From: an uncultured Eubacteriales bacterium
Lineage (GTDB): Bacteria; Bacillota; Clostridia; Oscillospirales; CAG-272
DNA length: 18,690 bases
Direction of reading: 5' to 3'
NCBI GenBank assembly: GCA_934481325.1
Contig: CAKSPL010000013.1
Location: forward strand, 1-18,690
The notes below the pieces were generated by a model. It ran no database searches, was not told where the DNA came from, and saw only the letters and a list, made by a program, of their open reading frames with translations. The position numbers and the translations under genes were made by a program. Shown one piece after another: positions 15,596-18,690 of this stretch. Position 1 is the stretch's first letter. The number at the start of each line of letters is the position of its first letter.

Positions 15596-15769
15596 AGTAA
15601 TCTCCTAACATTTATATATCTGATTTTTGACGATGTATCTGTTTTGAGAGCAACTGCCGGGCTTCCCGCCCGCCGTCACCGCCCCGTATCGGGGCGCGCG
15701 CGGTGCGAAAACCCCGCGGGAATCGGCGGCAAAAACGCCGCAAAGAAAAGACCCGCTCGCGCAGAGTTA
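15596..15769 (-). promoter_or_regulatory. Long GC-rich structured leader of the rfb/glycan operon
   Basis: The transcript should start near 15769, leaving about 174 nt before rfbF. Hairpins visible: GCGGC/GCCGC (15726-15730 with 15737-15741), GCCCCG/CGGGGC (15681-15686 with 15690-15695, inside an outer CACCG/CGGTG pair 15677-15681 and 15701-15705), CGGGC/GCCCG (15658-15662 with 15668-15672). The last 50 nt are AT-rich. None has a T-tract, so simple attenuation is not obvious. Function unknown. Confidence 0.45.
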
Positions 15770-15774
15770 AAAGC

Positions 15775-15803
15775 ATTATAGCACAAACACATCCGTCTGT
15801 CAA
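15775..15803 (-). promoter_or_regulatory. Perfect consensus promoter of the glycan operon
   Basis: Minus strand TTGACA (15803-15798), 17-bp spacer, TATAAT (15780-15775). It is back to back with the tRNA promoter, whose -35 starts about 70 bp away; the DNA between (15804-15873) shows nothing else recognisable. Confidence 0.9.
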
Positions 15804-15873
15804 TGTTTCTCCCGATTTTCGGGTAATTTTGCTCCGAAAAATAAAATAACCTGTGTCTTTTTGCAAAAACCCC

Positions 15874-15902
15874 TTGACAAACCGAAAAGGTTATGATAAA
15901 AT
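15874..15902 (+). promoter_or_regulatory. Promoter of tRNA-Pro
   Basis: TTGACA (15874-15879), 17-bp spacer, TAAAAT (15897-15902), 25 bp before the tRNA 5' end. Confidence 0.85.
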
Positions 15903-15927
15903 GATTTTTGCGTTTGAAACCGCAAAT

Positions 15928-16004
15928 CGGGGTGTGGCACAGCTTGGTAGTGCGCTTGGTTCGGGACCAAGAGGCCGCAGGTTCGAATCCTGTCACTCCG
16001 ACCA
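15928..16004 (+). tRNA. tRNA-Pro (anticodon CGG)
   Basis: All four arms can be drawn. The acceptor stem CGGGGTG pairs with CACTCCG (one G-T) and is followed by encoded ACCA. The anticodon stem-loop is CTTGG-TTCGGGA-CCAAG with anticodon CGG (15962-15964), reading CCG proline codons. The T-arm contains GGTTCGAATCC, and the D-loop has the GGTAG run. Length 77 nt including CCA. It is a single-gene unit with its own promoter and terminator. Confidence 0.98.
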
Positions 16005-16005
16005 T

Positions 16006-16041
16006 AAAAACAGAGGGCACCAAAAGGTGCCCTCTGTTTTT
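16006..16041. terminator. Bidirectional terminator of tRNA-Pro and the PAS gene
   Basis: An 11-bp stem (16011-16021 with 16026-16036, loop AAAA) extended by A-T pairs: five A before, five T after. It ends the tRNA transcript on the plus strand and has a T-tract on the minus strand for transcripts arriving from the MerR/PAS side. Confidence 0.93.
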
Positions 16042-16055
16042 ATGCCGAAATGCAA

Positions 16056-16119
16056 GAGCCGACCCGTGGATTCTTTGAACCCGAGCCGGTTCGGAGCAAA
16101 GGGCGAACAATGGCGGCTC
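16056..16119. repeat. 64-nt element with nested inverted repeats, function unknown
   Basis: GAGCCG (16056-16061, repeated at 16084-16089) can pair with CGGCTC (16114-16119). Inside lie a GG-TTC/GAA-CC hairpin (16068-16082) and GTTCG/CGAAC (16089-16093 with 16104-16108). It lies between the tRNA terminator and the PAS stop and is noncoding. It may be a small structured RNA, a dispersed intergenic repeat, or chance pairing. Confidence 0.35.
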
Positions 16120-16135
16120 ACTTTCAACGCCGTTT

Positions 16136-16516
16136 TTACTCGCCCCCGAAATCAAACGGCTTTGCCGTTTCGGGATTCCTGTACTCGTGCTTTTCGTAGT
16201 ACCCGATCAGTGTCCCGTCCGTATCACGCAGGGCAACCGTGTAGACGTCGCGGTTGTCTTTTTCGTTGTGAAATTCGTAGATAATGTTGTGCTCCGGGCT
16301 TTCGCGGAACCAGGCAACCGTCCTTTGAATCAGCTCCTGCGAGTGCAGGTTATGGCAGGCAAGCAGGCTCCGCCCGATGAGTTGTTCACCTCCGCGTTTG
16401 GCATAATTGCGGATGGCGGCGGGGTTCATATAAATAATCGTGTGGTCAAGGTCGCACAGCACAACGGGCGCGCGGTCCTGGTCGATCACACTTTTGAAAA
16501 ATACCGACAGCTCCAT
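16136..16516 (-). CDS. Small single-domain PAS protein
   Basis: A 126-residue cytosolic protein consisting of one PAS/PAC domain: APVVLCDLDHTIIYMNPAA (16-34), GEQLIGRSLLACHN (43-56), then the PAC strands DNRDVYTVALRDTDGTLIGYY (87-107) and a final EKHEYRNPET. There is no output domain, so it should act through a partner or as a ligand-binding protein. The ACHNLHS segment (53-59) offers Cys/His residues that could bind haem or metal; this is speculative. AAGGAG stands 6 nt before the ATG. It follows the MerR gene by 103 bp on the same strand with no obvious promoter between, so co-transcription and a link to MerR signalling are plausible. Confidence 0.88.
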   Translation of the reverse strand: MELSVFFKSVIDQDRAPVVLCDLDHTIIYMNPAAIRNYAKRGGEQLIGRSLLACHNLHSQELIQRTVAWFRESPEHNIIYEFHNEKDNRDVYTVALRDTDGTLIGYYEKHEYRNPETAKPFDFGGE

Positions 16517-16545
16517 TTTTTCTCCTTATCCGTTAACCCGAAACA

Positions 16546-16587
16546 TCATCGGGAGGGCGTGTTCCGTGCCGCCTTTGGCTTTATCAT
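16546..16587 (-). CDS. Possible 13-codon micro-ORF between MerR and PAS
   Basis: ATG at 16587 is preceded by a strong GGAGGAG 7 nt upstream and encodes MIKPKAARNTPSR before a TGA at 16548-16546. The ribosome site is better than that of many real genes nearby, yet the peptide is tiny and basic. It may be a leader peptide, a remnant of a longer gene, or chance. Confidence 0.25.
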   Translation of the reverse strand: MIKPKAARNTPSR

Positions 16588-16619
16588 TGTTTTCTCCTCC
16601 GCGGGAAAGCGGACCGTTC

Positions 16620-17426
16620 TCACTCCGCCACCGGCAGGACAAATCTGGAGCAGTATCTCCAGGCTTCGATTTCACGGCCGGTGTACGGGGCAACGATGCC
16701 GAGAACACGCGGTGCGCCTGCGGGCGTCAGCCCCCGCGCCTTCACTTCCCTGCCCAGCGTCAGCCACGCCTCGTTCGTGCCGGAATAATCCCCGTAGTAC
16801 AGCACCGATAACGCACGGCATTCCGGCAACACCACCGCATCCGCAGGTGCTTTTTCCGGTCGCACGGGAACACAGACCGCATAAGGATACGGCTCGTTGC
16901 CGATATAGCCCTCCAGATAGTCCTGCCGTTCCGAAATCGTGAACAGGGGTTCCTCCGAGAGAACACAGCCACAGCGGATACATTCCTTGTAAAAATCATA
17001 CATATCGGCGTACTTATCCTCCACCGTGCGCCCCATACACCGCCGCATCCGGCAGGTTACGGCGGGCAGGCGCATCATCTGCACGGAAACGCCCGAATCC
17101 TCTGCCGCCCGCAACCGCAATTCCTCTACACTGCGTTGGAGATCCTGTAAGCGGCTTTCCAACGCCGCCAGCAGTGCCGAGGTTTCGCCGCCATACGCAA
17201 AATAGTCCGCAATCTGCTCGGTACAAAGCCCCATACTTTTGAATTTTTCGATTTGCAGTATGCGCGCCACATCGTGGTTATCGTAATACCGCCGCCCGCT
17301 CTCCTCCGAAATATAGGAAGGCTTAATCAGTCCTTTTTCCTCCATCCGCATCAAGGTACTGCGGGAAAGACCGCAGGCGTGCGCCGCCTCGGTGATTTGA
17401 AAATACTTTTTTTCCTCTTTTTTCAT
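16620..17426 (-). CDS. MerR-family regulator with GyrI-like ligand-binding domain (BmrR-like)
   Basis: A 268-residue regulator. Winged helix-turn-helix at about 8-76: FQITEAAHACGLSRSTLMRMEEKGLI, then GRRYYDNHDVARILQIEKFKSMGL. A coiled-coil dimer helix follows (about 82-110), and from about 117 a GyrI/BmrR-type effector domain ending LGIVAPYTGREIEAWRYCSRF. Effector proteins of this type bind drugs or hydrophobic cations. The effector domain is unusually Cys-rich at its start (C125, C130, C149, C152, C154), leaving metal or redox sensing open. ATG 17426 is taken as start; AAGGGG lies 14 nt away, too far to be ideal, and a TTG four codons upstream is possible. It has a consensus promoter overlapping the divergent surface-protein promoter. 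Confidence 0.9.
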   Translation of the reverse strand: MKKEEKKYFQITEAAHACGLSRSTLMRMEEKGLIKPSYISEESGRRYYDNHDVARILQIEKFKSMGLCTEQIADYFAYGGETSALLAALESRLQDLQRSVEELRLRAAEDSGVSVQMMRLPAVTCRMRRCMGRTVEDKYADMYDFYKECIRCGCVLSEEPLFTISERQDYLEGYIGNEPYPYAVCVPVRPEKAPADAVVLPECRALSVLYYGDYSGTNEAWLTLGREVKARGLTPAGAPRVLGIVAPYTGREIEAWRYCSRFVLPVAE

Positions 17427-17444
17427 ATTTTTTGCCAAAACCCC

Positions 17445-17475
17445 TTGCTTCGTTCATAGATGAACGATGTATAAT
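17445..17475 (+). promoter_or_regulatory. MerR-type promoter and operator for the surface protein
   Basis: TTGCTT (17445-17450), a 19-bp spacer, TATAAT (17470-17475). The spacer holds a perfect inverted repeat, CGTTCAT-AG-ATGAACG (17451-17466). A 19-bp spacer with the dyad between -35 and -10 is the arrangement that MerR activators remodel by twisting DNA. It points toward the surface-protein gene. Confidence 0.7.
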
Positions 17476-17478
17476 GTT

Positions 17479-17507
17479 ATTATAAACCGAAATTTCTTTG
17501 ATGTCAA
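17479..17507 (-). promoter_or_regulatory. Consensus promoter of the MerR gene
   Basis: Minus strand TTGACA (17507-17502), 17-bp spacer, TATAAT (17484-17479). Its -10 and the divergent -10 form the palindrome TATAAT-GTT-ATTATA (17470-17484), so the two polymerases cannot occupy the region together. The MerR operator lies just downstream of this start and could repress it. Confidence 0.88.
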
Positions 17508-17561
17508 GTCCTGGAAACGGACATAAAATATGGAGAAAACCGAAAAAGGAGTGAGTGAACA

Positions 17562-18690
17562 ATGAAAGCTTGGAAAAGACTTTGCGTGGCAGTGTTGCTT
17601 CTGGGTTTGTTGCTGTGTGTGATGAGCATCACCGTAGCGGCAGACAACACGCACACGCACCCGGTCTGCGGGGCAACGCATACCGACATCGGCGACCATA
17701 CGGGCAGTTGTGCCGCCGTGGTATGGACCGCGTGGGACGGAACTTCTGACATCAACTACGGCGAAAGCAATACCGCCTATGTCTATCTGTCAGACAACGC
17801 AACGCGAAGCGGCACGCTCACCGTCACAGGCGGCAATACCCTCTACCTTTGCCTGAACGGAAAAACGCTGACCGGCGGTATCACGGTAAAGGGCGACGCC
17901 ACGCTGAACATCTGCGATTGCCAGGGCAGTGGCGAGATTACGAGAACATCCAACAACACCCTTTATGTGCAAACGATAAATAACTCCAATGTTCACACCA
18001 CCCTGAATCTGTACAGCGGAAAGATCAGCAACGATAATGATGCCACAATCAAGTTGTACAATAACAACAAGGACAACGCTGAGACAGTGGCAGTGTTCCA
18101 TATGTATGGCGGCGAGGTGTGCAATGGAGCATCCGGCAAAACCGCCGTCTGTGCCAGCTATGCGGGAGTAGGCGCAGGATACTACGAACTCAATATGTAC
18201 GGCGGAAGTATTACCTGCAAAAAAGGGTACGGATTTCATGACGGTTTTGGGAGTAGCAAAAACGTCACGATGCGGATTGCCGGCGGAACAATCACGAGCG
18301 GCTATGATGGGATTGATCTCTGTTCCGGCAACACGCTGATCCTGTCCGGAAACCCGCAGTTTATAGACGGAAAATATAGCAACAGCTACAAGGGGATTGA
18401 TATTCCCTCCGATGTGACTTTGACGGTTGCGGACGATTTTGCCCCGCCGGCGGGAACAACCGTTTCGGTGAGAAAACCCATTGACAAAGCAGTGGGCACT
18501 GCTGTCATTGCCACGTCTGCAAGCGGCAAATCCCTGTCTGCCAAGGCGCAGTACTTCACCTCTGCGGTGGAGGGGTACTTTGCGGAGTGCAACGCGGACG
18601 GCAACCTCTGCCTGACCCAATGTGCCATCACGGGGCAACCTACGAAAGGCAACCGTTACACCGTCAGCGCAAACGGCACCCCCAATTATC
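17562..18690 (+). CDS. Secreted beta-helix-like surface protein, C-terminus beyond the window
   Basis: 376 full codons are visible from ATG 17562 (AGGAG 10 nt upstream), still open at the edge. An N-terminal Sec signal peptide (MKAWKR, then a hydrophobic core 8-25, probable cleavage after VAA at 27) shows export. The mature start, HTHPVCGATHTDIGDH with W55/W58, is a motif I associate with large clostridial wall proteins. Residues about 80-290 are Thr/Asn/Gly-rich with rung-like repeats: LNLYSGKI, FHMYGGEV, LNMYGGSI, MRIAGGTI, suggesting a right-handed beta-helix. A beta-rich module follows (ADDFAPPAGTTVSV...). Anchor signals, if any, lie outside. Base composition is less GC-rich than in the neighbouring genes. 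Divergent from MerR and likely controlled by it. Ligand or substrate unknown. Confidence 0.88.
   Translation, partial: MKAWKRLCVAVLLLGLLLCVMSITVAADNTHTHPVCGATHTDIGDHTGSCAAVVWTAWDGTSDINYGESNTAYVYLSDNATRSGTLTVTGGNTLYLCLNGKTLTGGITVKGDATLNICDCQGSGEITRTSNNTLYVQTINNSNVHTTLNLYSGKISNDNDATIKLYNNNKDNAETVAVFHMYGGEVCNGASGKTAVCASYAGVGAGYYELNMYGGSITCKKGYGFHDGFGSSKNVTMRIAGGTITSGYDGIDLCSGNTLILSGNPQFIDGKYSNSYKGIDIPSDVTLTVADDFAPPAGTTVSVRKPIDKAVGTAVIATSASGKSLSAKAQYFTSAVEGYFAECNADGNLCLTQCAITGQPTKGNRYTVSANGTPNY

Noticed and set aside
15672..15683. GGCGGTGACGGC on the minus strand in the glycan-operon leader, resembling the ops element (GGCGGTAG)
   Set aside because: The match breaks at the conserved TAG, the leader is generally GGC-rich, and ops/RfaH is a proteobacterial system.
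15676..16284. Open frames on both strands across the tRNA (peptides resembling VTGFEPAASWSRTKRTT and GVAQLGSALGSGPRGRRFES)
   Set aside because: These are the well-known spurious translations of tRNA genes found in many annotations.
17790..18638. A 282-codon minus-strand open frame opposite the surface protein
   Set aside because: The plus frame has a signal peptide, ribosome site and repeats; the minus frame has none of these.

Overview
The window looks like chromosome from a GC-rich Gram-positive gut-type clostridium (Oscillospirales/Christensenellales-like). The grounds are clostridial-type protein families (DUF1846, MATE, TP0381-like membrane protein, short PAS protein, BmrR-like MerR, secreted beta-helix surface protein), consensus SigA-type promoters with 17-bp spacers, strong Shine-Dalgarno sites and textbook hairpin terminators. 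Genus and species cannot be read from the sequence. No rRNA, transposase, integrase or CRISPR array is visible.

Left part (1-5571): a truncated membrane protein (-) and a DUF1846 gene (-) lie divergent from a MATE exporter (+). The MATE gene has a perfect consensus promoter and a GC-rich foldable leader. MATE converges on a two-gene metal unit read leftwards: a Fur-family regulator, then a PF11449-type heavy-metal/manganese exporter. A perfect 7-1-7 Fur-type box sits at the expected transcription start of that unit. A bidirectional terminator separates MATE from the exporter.

Centre (5725-15803): nine tightly spaced minus-strand genes run from one perfect promoter, with a leader of about 170 nt, to one strong terminator. 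In transcription order they are rfbF, rfbG, rfbH (glucose-1-phosphate to CDP-4-keto-3,6-dideoxyglucose), a GT87/DUF2029-like membrane glycosyltransferase, a Wzx-like flippase, an SDR reductase/epimerase, a polyprenyl-phosphate GT2, a TP0381/YwaF-like membrane protein and a cellulose-synthase-like processive GT2. This is a surface-glycan operon that very probably makes and exports a 3,6-dideoxyhexose-containing polymer. Neither the E3 iron-sulfur/flavin reductase partner of RfbH nor a polymerase/ligase is in the window.

Right part (15874-18690): a tRNA-Pro(CGG) with its own promoter and terminator, a compact inverted-repeat element, a small PAS protein (-), a MerR/GyrI-type regulator (-), and divergent from it a secreted, beta-helix-like surface protein (+) that runs off the window. 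The MerR/surface-protein intergenic region carries two overlapping divergent promoters. The rightward one has the 19-bp spacer and internal dyad typical of MerR-activated promoters, so MerR probably controls the surface protein.
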